Below, in pieces: positions 8,950 to 18,108 of a DNA stretch of 64,000 nt. Positions within the stretch are counted from its first letter, which is position 1. The number at the start of each line of letters is the position of its first letter. The DNA is from Fulvivirga maritima (GTDB lineage: Bacteria > Bacteroidota > Bacteroidia > Cytophagales > Cyclobacteriaceae): positions 3,157,001 to 3,221,000 of the forward strand of contig NZ_CP089980.1 of the NCBI RefSeq assembly GCF_021389955.1. The letters run 5' to 3'. The translations under genes were made by a program, and so were the position numbers. Under the pieces are notes generated by a model. The model saw nothing but the letters and a program-made list of their open reading frames with translations, was not told the DNA's origin and ran no database searches.

Positions 8950-11900
8950 ATGTCAGACATCAACACTAACAAAAATAACCAACCAATAAACGGAGATACG
9001 AACTCTGAAAAGGAGTTTGGGCTTACCAAGCTATCCCTCAATAACAGGAATACGGTTTTCTTCCTCCTGTTTTTGGTAGTGATTATGGGTATTTCTGCCT
9101 ATATCAACTTGCCAAAAGATAGCTATCCGGAAGTGGAGCAGCCGATGGTTTATGTAGGTACTACTTACCTGGGTAACTCACCGGTAGATATAGAAAACCT
9201 TATTACCAGACCGCTGGAAAAGGAGATTAATGATATTTCTGAAATAGACAATATTAAGTCTACCTCTGTGCAGGATTATTCTACCATTATAGTAGAGTTT
9301 GAACCTGATATGGATATAGATGATGCGCTTCAGAAGGTAAAAGATGCCGTAGATAAGGCCAAGCAAGAGCTTCCTAATGATTTAGACACAGATCCGAATG
9401 TGTTTGAAATGGACTTTTCTGAAATGCCTATCATGAATATTAACCTCTCAGGAAACTTCCGGGTAGAGAAATTAGAAGATGTGGCAGAAGACCTGGAAGA
9501 TGAGCTTGAAAAAATTAGCGAAGTATCTTCTGTAGAAATAAGAGGGGTAGATGATAAGGAAGTGAAAATAATGGCTAATCCATACCTGATGGATGCTCGC
9601 CAGGTAAGTTTCTCAGACATTACTCAAGCCGTGCAGGCAGAGAATGTTACTTTTTCTGCTGGTAATATTAAAGAAGGAGATGTAAGAAGAACCATTAGGG
9701 TAGTGGGAGAATACGAAGATCCTAAAGACATGCTGGATATTGTAGTAAAGCATGAAAATGGTAATATCGTATACTTAGGAGATGTAGCTAAGATAGAATT
9801 TGATTATGTGGATCCTGAGAGTTATGCCAGGCTTGCCCTTAAGCCTGTTGTTTCAGTAGATGTGATCAAAGGAAGTGGAGAAAACCTGCTTATTGCTACT
9901 GATAAGATTAATGAGGTGTTAGAAGAAATGAGACCTCAGTTTCCTGAAGGTTTAGAAATAACTATTACCAATGATCAGAGTCAGATGACCAGAGATCTGG
10001 TAAATAGCCTTGAAAACAATATCATTTCTGGGGTTATCCTGGTAGTGTTGGTATTGTTATTCTTCTTAGGTACCAGAAATGCCCTGTTCGTAGGGGTCGC
10101 CATTCCGGTGTCTATGTTTATTACCTTCCTAATTATGAGTGCTTTAGGTATTACCATTAATATGATGGTGCTTTTCTCACTCATCCTGGCGCTGGGTATG
10201 TTAGTAGATAACGGTATAGTTATCGTAGAAAACGTATATAGGCTTATGGAAGAAGGGCTTTCTCCCTGGGAAGCTACTAAGCTCGGTGTTAGTGAGGTAG
10301 CCTGGCCTATCATTACTTCTACGGCTACTACATTAGCGGCCTTTTTACCATTGGCTATGTGGCCGGGGCTTATGGGGCAGTTTATGAGGTACCTTCCTAT
10401 TGGGGTTATGATCACACTTTCCTCATCACTTTTTGTGGCATTGGTTATTAATCCTGTATTAATATCAGTGTTTATGAAAATAGAAGATGGTAAAAAGCAG
10501 GATCATACCAAAGTGCTTAGAAATACAGGAATCTTCGTGCTCCTTGGGACCATATTTTTAGTGCTTGGAGCTACCTGGTTAGGTAATTTGCTGGTATTCA
10601 TAGGCTTGCTTATTCTATTGAATGTATATGTACTGATGCCTGCCAGTCGTAAATTCCAGTCAGGATTCTTACCTTGGTTAGAAAATATTTATTCAAACAC
10701 GTTGGCCTTTGCACTTAAAGGTTATAGGCCTTGGTTGTTCTTCTGGGGAACGATATTCTTATTGATTTTATCAGTAGTACTTAATATGGTGAGCCCTCCT
10801 AAGGTGTTATTCTTCCCTGAAAATTTACCTAAATATGTAAATGTATTCATTGAATTCCCGATAGGAACCGATATAGAAAAAACGAACAGCTTCTCTAAGC
10901 AGATAGAAGAGAAAGTGCTGAAAGTGGTAAATCCTTATGGTGATGTGGTAGAATCAGTAATTGCTAAAGTGGGGCAAGATACAGGCGATCCTAATGATCC
11001 TTCCTCATTCGGTTCTACAGATACACCTAACAAATCTCGTATCACGGTGAACTTTGTGGAGTTTAAAGACAGACATGGAGTGGATACCAGAGAGATTATG
11101 GATAGTATAAGGCATGCAGTAGATGGGTATCCGGGTGTATCTATTTCAGTAGATAAAGATGCCGCCGGTCCTCCGGTAGGTAAGCCTATCAATATTGAAG
11201 TGTCAGGAGATGATATTGCTACCTTGATAGCTATTACTGATAGAATGAAAAACTTCATTAATGAATCAGGAATTAAAGGAATTGAAAACCTACAGACTGA
11301 TTTAGAAACAGGTAAGCCTGAACTTTTGGTGAATATTGATAGAGATAATGCTCGCCGTTTCGGTTTATCAACCAGAACCATTGCGAATGAAATAAGAACC
11401 GCGCTTTTTGGTATGGAAATCAGTAAGTTTAAGCAAGGTGAAGATGATTATGAAATACAGCTAAGGTTACAAGATGAATACCGATATGATCTGGAAGCTC
11501 TGAAAAACAGAGAAGTAACTTTTAGAGATCAGAAGGGGCAATTAGTACAGATTCCTATTAGCTCAGTGGCAGAAATGAAGTTGAGTACTACTTATGGTTC
11601 TGTAAAAAGAAAGGATTTAGAAAGAGTAGTAACGCTCTATTCTAATGTGCTGCAAGGCTACAATGCAACTGCTATTAATGCCGAAATACAGGAGTTATTG
11701 CAGGATTTTGAAATGCCCGCAGGTTATGACTTCAAATTTGGTGGTGAACAGGAGAAGCAGGCTGAAGAAATGGCCTTCTTAACACAAGCATTATGGCTGG
11801 CAGTATTTATTATATTCCTGATAATAGTGGCGCAGTTTAATAAGATCACTACTCCGGTTATCATCATGTCTTCTGTGGTGCTGAGTACGGTAGGGGTGTT

Positions 11901-12369
11901 CCTTGGTTTGTTTGTTTTCAGAATGGACTTTGTGGTAATTATGACTATGATCGGTATCATATCATTGGCCGGTGTGGTAGTAAATAATGCCATTGTATTG
12001 ATAGACTTTATAGAGCTAATCAGAGCTAGGAAACAGGCCGCATTAGGGGTAGATAAATTAGATTTTGAAGATATTAATGCCGCTATAGCAGAAGCAGGTA
12101 GAACAAGGCTTAGACCAGTACTGTTAACAGCTATTACTACTATTCTGGGGCTTATACCGCTGGCCTTGGGTATTAATTTTGACTTTGTAAGATTCTTTAA
12201 TGATTACAACCCTGATTTCTACATGGGGGGTGATAATGTGATCTTCTGGGGACCTATGTCATGGACTATTATCTTCGGACTCACCTTTGCCACCTTCCTC
12301 ACCTTGGTAATAGTACCGATCATGTATCAGTTCTTTGCTAAGATCAATAGGAAATTCGGGGTGAATTAA
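8950..12369 (+). CDS. RND-family efflux transporter, inner-membrane pump
   Basis: Proton-driven RND pump of 1139 residues, longer than AcrB-type proteins because of an extra N-terminal tail of about 35 residues and a longer linker. Twelve membrane segments in two groups (first TM at about 33-52, then roughly 350-560, and 950-1130) flank two periplasmic porter and docking regions. The TM4 relay reads LVDNGIVIVENVYR: the first Asp of the AcrB pair is kept and the second is Asn. Closest in type to multidrug (HAE) rather than heavy-metal pumps. Substrate unknown. Confidence 0.92.
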   Translation: MSDINTNKNNQPINGDTNSEKEFGLTKLSLNNRNTVFFLLFLVVIMGISAYINLPKDSYPEVEQPMVYVGTTYLGNSPVDIENLITRPLEKEINDISEIDNIKSTSVQDYSTIIVEFEPDMDIDDALQKVKDAVDKAKQELPNDLDTDPNVFEMDFSEMPIMNINLSGNFRVEKLEDVAEDLEDELEKISEVSSVEIRGVDDKEVKIMANPYLMDARQVSFSDITQAVQAENVTFSAGNIKEGDVRRTIRVVGEYEDPKDMLDIVVKHENGNIVYLGDVAKIEFDYVDPESYARLALKPVVSVDVIKGSGENLLIATDKINEVLEEMRPQFPEGLEITITNDQSQMTRDLVNSLENNIISGVILVVLVLLFFLGTRNALFVGVAIPVSMFITFLIMSALGITINMMVLFSLILALGMLVDNGIVIVENVYRLMEEGLSPWEATKLGVSEVAWPIITSTATTLAAFLPLAMWPGLMGQFMRYLPIGVMITLSSSLFVALVINPVLISVFMKIEDGKKQDHTKVLRNTGIFVLLGTIFLVLGATWLGNLLVFIGLLILLNVYVLMPASRKFQSGFLPWLENIYSNTLAFALKGYRPWLFFWGTIFLLILSVVLNMVSPPKVLFFPENLPKYVNVFIEFPIGTDIEKTNSFSKQIEEKVLKVVNPYGDVVESVIAKVGQDTGDPNDPSSFGSTDTPNKSRITVNFVEFKDRHGVDTREIMDSIRHAVDGYPGVSISVDKDAAGPPVGKPINIEVSGDDIATLIAITDRMKNFINESGIKGIENLQTDLETGKPELLVNIDRDNARRFGLSTRTIANEIRTALFGMEISKFKQGEDDYEIQLRLQDEYRYDLEALKNREVTFRDQKGQLVQIPISSVAEMKLSTTYGSVKRKDLERVVTLYSNVLQGYNATAINAEIQELLQDFEMPAGYDFKFGGEQEKQAEEMAFLTQALWLAVFIIFLIIVAQFNKITTPVIIMSSVVLSTVGVFLGLFVFRMDFVVIMTMIGIISLAGVVVNNAIVLIDFIELIRARKQAALGVDKLDFEDINAAIAEAGRTRLRPVLLTAITTILGLIPLALGINFDFVRFFNDYNPDFYMGGDNVIFWGPMSWTIIFGLTFATFLTLVIVPIMYQFFAKINRKFGVN

Positions 12370-12379
12370 AACCTCAATA

Positions 12380-12412
12380 AAGGCCGCTAATGATCATTTC
12401 ATTAGCGGCCTT
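12380..12412. terminator. Rho-independent terminator of the efflux operon
   Basis: Perfect 14-bp stem AAGGCCGCTAATGA (12380-12393) with TCATTAGCGGCCTT (12399-12412), five-base loop, followed by TTCTTTTA. It ends transcription of the TetR-TolC-MFP-RND operon. Confidence 0.9.
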
Positions 12413-12465
12413 TTCTTTTACAGCAGGGGAAGGCCTAACTTTAAAGCCATATTTTAAAATTAAGA

Positions 12466-13713
12466 ATGCATAAGCTAATGGTTATAGCGATGGTGATGGC
12501 AGTGTTACTGCTAATGGATTATTATGTCTATCAGGGCATTTTATTTGTAATGCAAAATAGCTCTGATCTGGCAAAGAAGATCGTAAAGTACTTATATTGG
12601 GGGCTTACCGTAGTTTCCTTTTTGGTGATATTAATCTATAACCTTGGAGATCCGGAGTGGTTTAAAGGAGCTTCTAGGAGCTTGATATTCACAGGGCTTT
12701 TCATTAACTATTTCTCTAAGTTTTTCGCCATACTCTTCTTGTTTACTGATGATATTATCAGAGGCGTGAAATGGCTAATTACTTATTTTAAATCGCCTGA
12801 GCCTTCAGGAAAAGGTGAGCCTATTACCAGAACGGAGTTTTTAACTAAAACAGCCTTATTGGCGGGTACAGTGCCTTTGGTGGCTATGAGCTATGGTATA
12901 ATCTCAGGAGCACATGATTATCGGTTTAGAAGAAAAACTATTTATCTGCCCAATTTACCAAAAGCCTTTGATGGCGTCACTATTGGTCAGGTATCAGATA
13001 TTCATTCAGGTAGTTTTTTCAATAAAACGGCAGTGAAGGGTGGCGTAGAAATGTTACTCAGAGAAAAGCCTGACATCATATTTTTTACCGGTGATTTAGT
13101 AAATAATGAGACCAAAGAAGTTAGAGATTACATCAATATATTTGATAAGCTACATGCTCCTTTAGGCGTTTATTCTACTACAGGTAATCATGATTATGGA
13201 GACTATGCCTCCTGGTCTTCGGCGGAAGCCAAGAAAAAGAATTTTCAAGACCTGATAGCGGCGCATAAGCAAATGGGCTATGACTTGCTCATGAATGAGA
13301 ACCGTTTTATAAAAGTCGATAATGAGCAAATAGCCATATTAGGAAATGAAAACTGGGGAGCTGGTCGTTTTTCTAAGTATGGAGACCTGGACAAGGCCTA
13401 TGCAGGCAGTGAGGAGGCGCCGGTAAAATTACTCTTATCTCATGACCCAAGTCACTGGGATGCTCAGGTGAGACCACAGCACTCTGATATTGATCTTATG
13501 TTTGCAGGGCATACCCATGGTTTTCAGTTTGGGGTAGAGCTGGGAGATTTTCAGTGGAGCCCGGCACAATATGCCTATAAGCAGTGGGCAGGATTATATC
13601 AGGAAGGAGATCAGTATTTATATGTTAACCGAGGCTTTGGCTATATTGGCTATCCCGGGAGGGTTGGTATGCCTCCCGAGTTAACCATTATTACTTTAAA
13701 GAGAAAGGCGTAG
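12466..13713 (+). CDS. Membrane-anchored metallophosphoesterase
   Basis: Calcineurin-like phosphoesterase with three or four N-terminal membrane segments (about residues 1-110), a further hydrophobic stretch near LLAGTVPLVAMSYGII, and a metal-binding domain from about residue 165. Metal ligands are visible in order: VSDIHSG, FTGDLVNNE, TGNHDYG, LLSHDPSHW and FAGHTHGFQ. This YkuE/YaeI-like layout is known from UDP-2,3-diacylglucosamine hydrolase-like and other membrane phosphoesterases, so lipid pyrophosphate cleavage is a guess. Likely monocistronic. Confidence 0.88.
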   Translation: MHKLMVIAMVMAVLLLMDYYVYQGILFVMQNSSDLAKKIVKYLYWGLTVVSFLVILIYNLGDPEWFKGASRSLIFTGLFINYFSKFFAILFLFTDDIIRGVKWLITYFKSPEPSGKGEPITRTEFLTKTALLAGTVPLVAMSYGIISGAHDYRFRRKTIYLPNLPKAFDGVTIGQVSDIHSGSFFNKTAVKGGVEMLLREKPDIIFFTGDLVNNETKEVRDYINIFDKLHAPLGVYSTTGNHDYGDYASWSSAEAKKKNFQDLIAAHKQMGYDLLMNENRFIKVDNEQIAILGNENWGAGRFSKYGDLDKAYAGSEEAPVKLLLSHDPSHWDAQVRPQHSDIDLMFAGHTHGFQFGVELGDFQWSPAQYAYKQWAGLYQEGDQYLYVNRGFGYIGYPGRVGMPPELTIITLKRKA

Positions 13714-13715
13714 AA

Positions 13716-14171
13716 TTATTCAGTTACTTTTTCCCAATCGTCAGAAGAGGAAACTGTAATAGAACCGTTCTTTCTTACTAAAATAAAATCAAGCATTACA
13801 GGAGTTCTGCATCCTTGAAATTGGGTGGCTCCTGTGCTTTTCATTAATACAGGGTAAGAAAGACCATATTCCCTTTCAAACTTTACTATTTCGTTGTTTT
13901 CATTGAGTAAAAAACCCCATTCCATATCAATAGCCCCTTTTTCACAAGATGAAGGAGCAAAGCCGAAAATATCATAGTTATACACTCCGCTGCCATCTTC
14001 ATTAATCTGTAAATAGCCGCTTTTTCTTCCGGCATACTTACCATAAAATTCTACAGGCACATTAAATGTGGTTTTTACTGCGGTGCCATTGTACTCTATC
14101 TCTCTGATTTTTTCATTAGAGTTAGAGAATATAGCGGTAAGGCTGATAAATAGAAATATAAGTGCTTTCAT
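13716..14171 (-). CDS. Secreted protein of unknown function
   Basis: 151 residues with an N-terminal signal peptide (MKALIFLFISLTAIFS) and a small beta-rich body. Two Cys residues (PSSCEKGA and FQGCRTP) could form a disulfide in the periplasm. I do not recognise the family. It starts three bases after the upstream DUF3127 gene on the same strand, so the two are probably co-transcribed, and its stop lies two bases from that of the convergent phosphoesterase. Confidence 0.65.
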   Translation of the reverse strand: MKALIFLFISLTAIFSNSNEKIREIEYNGTAVKTTFNVPVEFYGKYAGRKSGYLQINEDGSGVYNYDIFGFAPSSCEKGAIDMEWGFLLNENNEIVKFEREYGLSYPVLMKSTGATQFQGCRTPVMLDFILVRKNGSITVSSSDDWEKVTE

Positions 14172-14174
14172 GCT

Positions 14175-14561
14175 TTAAAAAGGCAAGTCATCTTCATCTC
14201 CGTTAGTAACCCATCCTGGCTCTTCCATGTGTCCCGGGTCTTGCTGTGGTGGTGGAGGCATGTCACCTGCAGGTGCATTGTTACTTACTCCTTCCAGCTT
14301 CCAGGCTTGTAATGAGTTGAAATATTTTACTTCACCTTTTGGGTCAGTCCATTTTCTGCCTTTTAAGTTAAAATAAACATCAATGTCATCACCTACTTTA
14401 TAGCTATCCAGCAGATTACATTTGTCCTGGATCATTTCAAACTTCAAAAACTCTGGATATTGAGGGTTTTCAGCATACTCAAGCACAAACTCTCTTTTTT
14501 GAAATGAACTTGTAACTTGTTGAGTACTTGAAATCTCAAGAATTTTTCCCTTAACATTCAT
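14175..14561 (-). CDS. DUF3127 protein with an SSB-like acidic tip
   Basis: 128 residues. The first 90 form a small beta-barrel-type domain matching DUF3127 (KGKILEISSTQQVTSSFQKREFVLEY at the start, DIDVYFNLKGRKW in the middle). A Pro-rich linker (PPPPQQDPG) leads to a final GDEDDLPF. This layout, an OB-like fold then a disordered Pro/Gly linker then an acidic tip ending in DLPF, mirrors bacterial single-stranded DNA-binding proteins, whose DDDIPF tip docks partner enzymes. The DNA-binding role is inference. Confidence 0.82.
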   Translation of the reverse strand: MNVKGKILEISSTQQVTSSFQKREFVLEYAENPQYPEFLKFEMIQDKCNLLDSYKVGDDIDVYFNLKGRKWTDPKGEVKYFNSLQAWKLEGVSNNAPAGDMPPPPQQDPGHMEEPGWVTNGDEDDLPF

Positions 14562-14625
14562 GAAAAACTAATTTTATTTTTTAAAACTTTTGTTCTTGCA
14601 AAGGTAATATAATAATGACCCGATG

Positions 14626-14730
14626 TTATCTTTTTTTCCTGAATATAGCCCAGAAAATTACCACAAACAATATGCATCCAATAACCATGGTTAATAGCAT
14701 GGATGAGTCCACTAATTCTACTCCGTTCAT
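14626..14730 (-). CDS. Small single-pass membrane protein (34 aa)
   Basis: An ORF of 34 codons from ATG 14730 to TAA 14626. It has an acidic N-terminus (MNGVELVDSS), one hydrophobic helix of about 21 residues (MLLTMVIGCILFVVIFWAIF) and a basic end (RKKR), so it would insert with the N-terminus outside. The size and positive-inside topology match real small membrane proteins. It fills most of the otherwise empty gap between the DUF3127 gene and the glycosyltransferase. No homology can be claimed. Confidence 0.5.
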   Translation of the reverse strand: MNGVELVDSSMLLTMVIGCILFVVIFWAIFRKKR

Positions 14731-14839
14731 AATTTTATTGCTTTTTGTAAAGATAAGGGATGCAGTTCATTCATAATTATATTTTTATATTTTGCTGGTT
14801 TTGGTAAACTTGTGAGCTTTCTATTTTGAATAATTCAGT

Positions 14840-16045
14840 GTGAAAATAAGTCATAAAAATCATCTTTTCGGTGCAGTACTTTTTGTGCTTATAGCTTTGG
14901 TATTATGGCTGCGGATCACCGTGGAAGCTACGCATTATATTTCACCAGATTCAGAATTTTATCTTAGAGTAGCCGAAAATATTTTAGCAGGTAAGGGGTT
15001 GGTGGCTCCTTATACTTATCCTTTTGATGATACTACCAGAGAAATTTATTTTGCTGCCTGGGCTCCTGGGTATCCTGTGCTTATTGCTTTTTTGTGTTGG
15101 TTGAGTGGAGGTTTTATTTCAGTAATAGTAGCATCTAAACTCATCAATGTGCTGGCAATGGCCTGTATATATTGGTTGTTGCGTAAGTGGGTGGGCAGTA
15201 GAGCTTGGTTTCCCTTTTTATATTTCTGCTCTTTCGGGATGCTAGAAGTGTTTTCCTATTCCTGGTCCGAGCCTATATTCTTGTTTTTTGTGGTTTTATT
15301 GGCTTTTCTAGTCAAGGAAAGTTGGTATAAACAGGATAAATGGCTTTTGCTGAAGGCCACAGGTATACTCATTATGCTTTTTATGATCAGGTATGCCGGG
15401 CTGGTTTATTATGTTGGCCTGAGCTTATTTATGATTGTATTGTATTTGAAAAACAGGAGAAATCAGGCTTTTCATTATTTTGGAGCATTATTCATTAGCA
15501 GTGCGGTGGCACTCGGCTATTTTTATAATAACTATCTGCAAATGGGGGCTTATACCGGTGGAGATAGGGTGTTTCCTGAGCAGGTAAGTGATTTGGGCTT
15601 TATGGGGGATTTATCATATGGCCTATTCAATGCTTTCTCCCTTGCTCGTAATTTTTACTTTGAATTTGAAATACTGTACTTTTTACTACTGGCATTGCAA
15701 ATAGCTTTAGTGATATTTCTGGTTAAGCAAAGCAGGTTGATAAAACGGCCTTTTATTAAAAATAATAATGATGTCTATGTGTTATGGGGAAGTGCTACTT
15801 TCTACTTGGTACTTATTATTATTTTGAGAAGATTATCCCCATTTGATCCTTTTGACTACAGAATTCTAAGTCCATTTATGCTTACTTTCTTTTTAGGGTG
15901 GTTTATGGCAGTTCTTCGACATGAAGAATTTTTCCAGAAAACTTATAAATGGATAACGGCTTTTATGCTGCTTTCTTTGTTGATCAACCTACCTAAGGTG
16001 TTTTTGTATGAGGAGCTGAAGCAGCTAATCTCTTATTTAGGCTAA
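14840..16045 (+). CDS. GT-C type membrane glycosyltransferase-like protein
   Basis: A 401-residue polytopic membrane protein with roughly ten helices. The first periplasmic loop has SPDSEFYLRVAENILAGKGL, the acidic motif seen in ArnT/PMT-like GT-C enzymes that use polyprenyl-phosphate sugars. The start is GTG at 14840. Its stop overlaps the stop of the convergent gene by four bases (CTAA). Sugar, acceptor and pathway are unknown, and it has no glycan gene neighbours. Confidence 0.7.
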   Translation: MKISHKNHLFGAVLFVLIALVLWLRITVEATHYISPDSEFYLRVAENILAGKGLVAPYTYPFDDTTREIYFAAWAPGYPVLIAFLCWLSGGFISVIVASKLINVLAMACIYWLLRKWVGSRAWFPFLYFCSFGMLEVFSYSWSEPIFLFFVVLLAFLVKESWYKQDKWLLLKATGILIMLFMIRYAGLVYYVGLSLFMIVLYLKNRRNQAFHYFGALFISSAVALGYFYNNYLQMGAYTGGDRVFPEQVSDLGFMGDLSYGLFNAFSLARNFYFEFEILYFLLLALQIALVIFLVKQSRLIKRPFIKNNNDVYVLWGSATFYLVLIIILRRLSPFDPFDYRILSPFMLTFFLGWFMAVLRHEEFFQKTYKWITAFMLLSLLINLPKVFLYEELKQLISYLG

Positions 16046-18108
16046 AAGCGCAGCCTCATCTGTATTTTTAGGTCGGTCTTAGTGTTTCCTGCTATTTCTT
16101 CTAAACCGGAGCTTATGCTTTCCTGGTTTCGATAAAGGGTTTGAGCATATTTTAGCCATAAATCTAAATGACGACTTATTTTATATCGAATTACTACATA
16201 TTGTCTTGTGCCCTGACCATAGTAAGCCGGAATCGAAAAGGAGTAAAGTACATCTCTTTCATAGGCATACTGTCTGTTTTGATAATCGTCAGTTTCAAAC
16301 AGAGCTAATCGTGTGCTTATACGGACTTTTTTAAGATTGATGTTAAGATCCTGAATAAGAGCCATACCTTGGGTTCTTTGCCCTGAAAAGTTATAGTGAC
16401 TCAGTTGTAGTCGCGTTTTCAGAGAGATAATGTCATTGGCCTCTATGTCTATATTGAAAGTGTAATTGTCCTTAATACCATTACTGGTGATAACCATAGG
16501 CTGTTCTGGCAGGGAATTATCATTGGCTTTAGATTCTCTTCTATACTGAAAATAGAGAATGGATTTTCTATTAGGTTTATAATTAGCCCTTACAAGGTAT
16601 TCATAGCCAGTGGAGGGGCTGCTGATGCCAAACTTAAGCCATGGAAAAGTGAACTTGTCGAAATACGCTGATAATTGAAGTTTCCGTATGGGTGAATATT
16701 TTAATCCCCAATACCAGCCTTTTTCATTGATGTTTTTGCCGGCTGCTTCAGCAAAGGCACTGCCATAGAAGCTGTGAAAGTTTCGCTGGTAATTTCTAAG
16801 CACTATAGCGCATTCCAGTGTACGGCTTAGGTTGAGAATCATGCCGCCGATCGCAGCCAGTCCACCACTTTTAGAACGGGCCGCCTCACTGAAAAAGGCC
16901 ATGTTATGCCAGTTGTATTGTAAGGATAGTCCCAGGTTATGGTTTTGGGTGCCTGTAAATTCAAACTGGTTATACAAGTAAGGCGATTTTATAATTGGAG
17001 TACTGTAATTATTGTTTAAGTAAGTAACTCCAACTTGCAGGTTGTTATCATGATCTTTATATAGCAGATGCGCGCCAATAGTCTGCTCTGTAATTTGATC
17101 TTTTGCAGCTATTTCTGATTCAGTTCTATGGAAACCACTACTCTGAACGGAAGAAATGAACTCATAATAACTGCTGCTGGAGTCTGACCTGATTACCGCG
17201 TCTTGTTGCAACCGGGAGTAGAAGGTGGTGAGTTGTAACTGTGGTGAGAAAGAATAAGTGGCAGAAGCTCCTCTGAAGAACCCGGTTTCTACCACTGAAG
17301 TATATGGCCGAGCTCCCAAATTGCTTCGACGTACCGTGGTAATGGTTTCAGCTCCTTTGCCAATATTGAATCCGGCAGAAAGTAATAACCCTTGTCCGAA
17401 TTGTAATTGATAATCTCCAATGATCAAGTTGCTAAGTTTGCCCTGGTTCTGAAGTTGAAAGTGGAAACTATAAAAATCAAAGCCATTGGTTTGTCTATTA
17501 AAAGCAAGAGGCTCTCCGGCATCTTTTTCTACTGTATAGCCCAGGCTGAAGTCTTTTGTATGACTCACTCTAAATCGATTATATAATTTATAAGGAGCTC
17601 CGGAATATCTGCTAGTGCTGGTTTCGGTAGGTGGAGTATAGCCCTTCTTGGTTTCTATAGTTCGTTCATAGCGCAGTAGAAAATAGTTATTAGGTTCATT
17701 TAAAATGCGCTTAATCAACGGATTTTGATCTTTATTAAGGCCATAATCATTTACTGTTATAAAAGGGACTAGTTTACGGATGTCTGCCAAAGTTAATTCT
17801 GGGATGGCCTGTAGTTCATAAATGGAAAGCAGGTTGCCATACTTTAGTCGGTAGTTAATGATGTTATCTATCTGCTGATCACTCAATATGTATAATGCCC
17901 TTAAATCATCTTTATCTGCTTTATTTATATTAAGCGGATGCGTGTAATAAAGCAATAATGATTCATAGAGTTCTTCATAACTCAGGTCGCTGTCCTGCAC
18001 CGAGAAAAGATTTTCAATGAATAGCTGTAGGTCAAAGTTTTCCTGCCTCTTTTGAGCACATGCAAAGCAGGTAATTAAAATGCCTATGAAACACAGTAGC
18101 CATTTCAT
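16042..18108 (-). CDS. Helix-hairpin-helix plus beta-barrel outer-membrane protein
   Basis: 688 residues: a signal peptide ending near FACAQ, a ComEA-like helix-hairpin-helix segment at about residues 58-110 (LNINKADKDDLRALYILSDQ and the repeat NYRLKYGNLLSIYELQAIPEL), then about 550 residues of alternating aromatic beta strands ending in KTDLKIQMRLRF, the C-terminal strand of an outer-membrane barrel. HhH motifs normally bind DNA, so an exported barrel carrying one is unusual, although proteins of this kind occur in Bacteroidota. It overlaps the upstream PorV-like gene by four bases. Confidence 0.75.
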   Translation of the reverse strand: MKWLLCFIGILITCFACAQKRQENFDLQLFIENLFSVQDSDLSYEELYESLLLYYTHPLNINKADKDDLRALYILSDQQIDNIINYRLKYGNLLSIYELQAIPELTLADIRKLVPFITVNDYGLNKDQNPLIKRILNEPNNYFLLRYERTIETKKGYTPPTETSTSRYSGAPYKLYNRFRVSHTKDFSLGYTVEKDAGEPLAFNRQTNGFDFYSFHFQLQNQGKLSNLIIGDYQLQFGQGLLLSAGFNIGKGAETITTVRRSNLGARPYTSVVETGFFRGASATYSFSPQLQLTTFYSRLQQDAVIRSDSSSSYYEFISSVQSSGFHRTESEIAAKDQITEQTIGAHLLYKDHDNNLQVGVTYLNNNYSTPIIKSPYLYNQFEFTGTQNHNLGLSLQYNWHNMAFFSEAARSKSGGLAAIGGMILNLSRTLECAIVLRNYQRNFHSFYGSAFAEAAGKNINEKGWYWGLKYSPIRKLQLSAYFDKFTFPWLKFGISSPSTGYEYLVRANYKPNRKSILYFQYRRESKANDNSLPEQPMVITSNGIKDNYTFNIDIEANDIISLKTRLQLSHYNFSGQRTQGMALIQDLNINLKKVRISTRLALFETDDYQNRQYAYERDVLYSFSIPAYYGQGTRQYVVIRYKISRHLDLWLKYAQTLYRNQESISSGLEEIAGNTKTDLKIQMRLRF

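Noticed and set aside
10935-11381. Long antisense ORFs inside the RND pump gene
   Set aside because: Ser/Ile/Leu-rich shadows of the pump's codons, with no start context or domain.
8950-12369. Inactive pump because the second TM4 Asp is Asn
   Set aside because: Many RND families carry only one Asp at this place, so the change does not imply loss of function.
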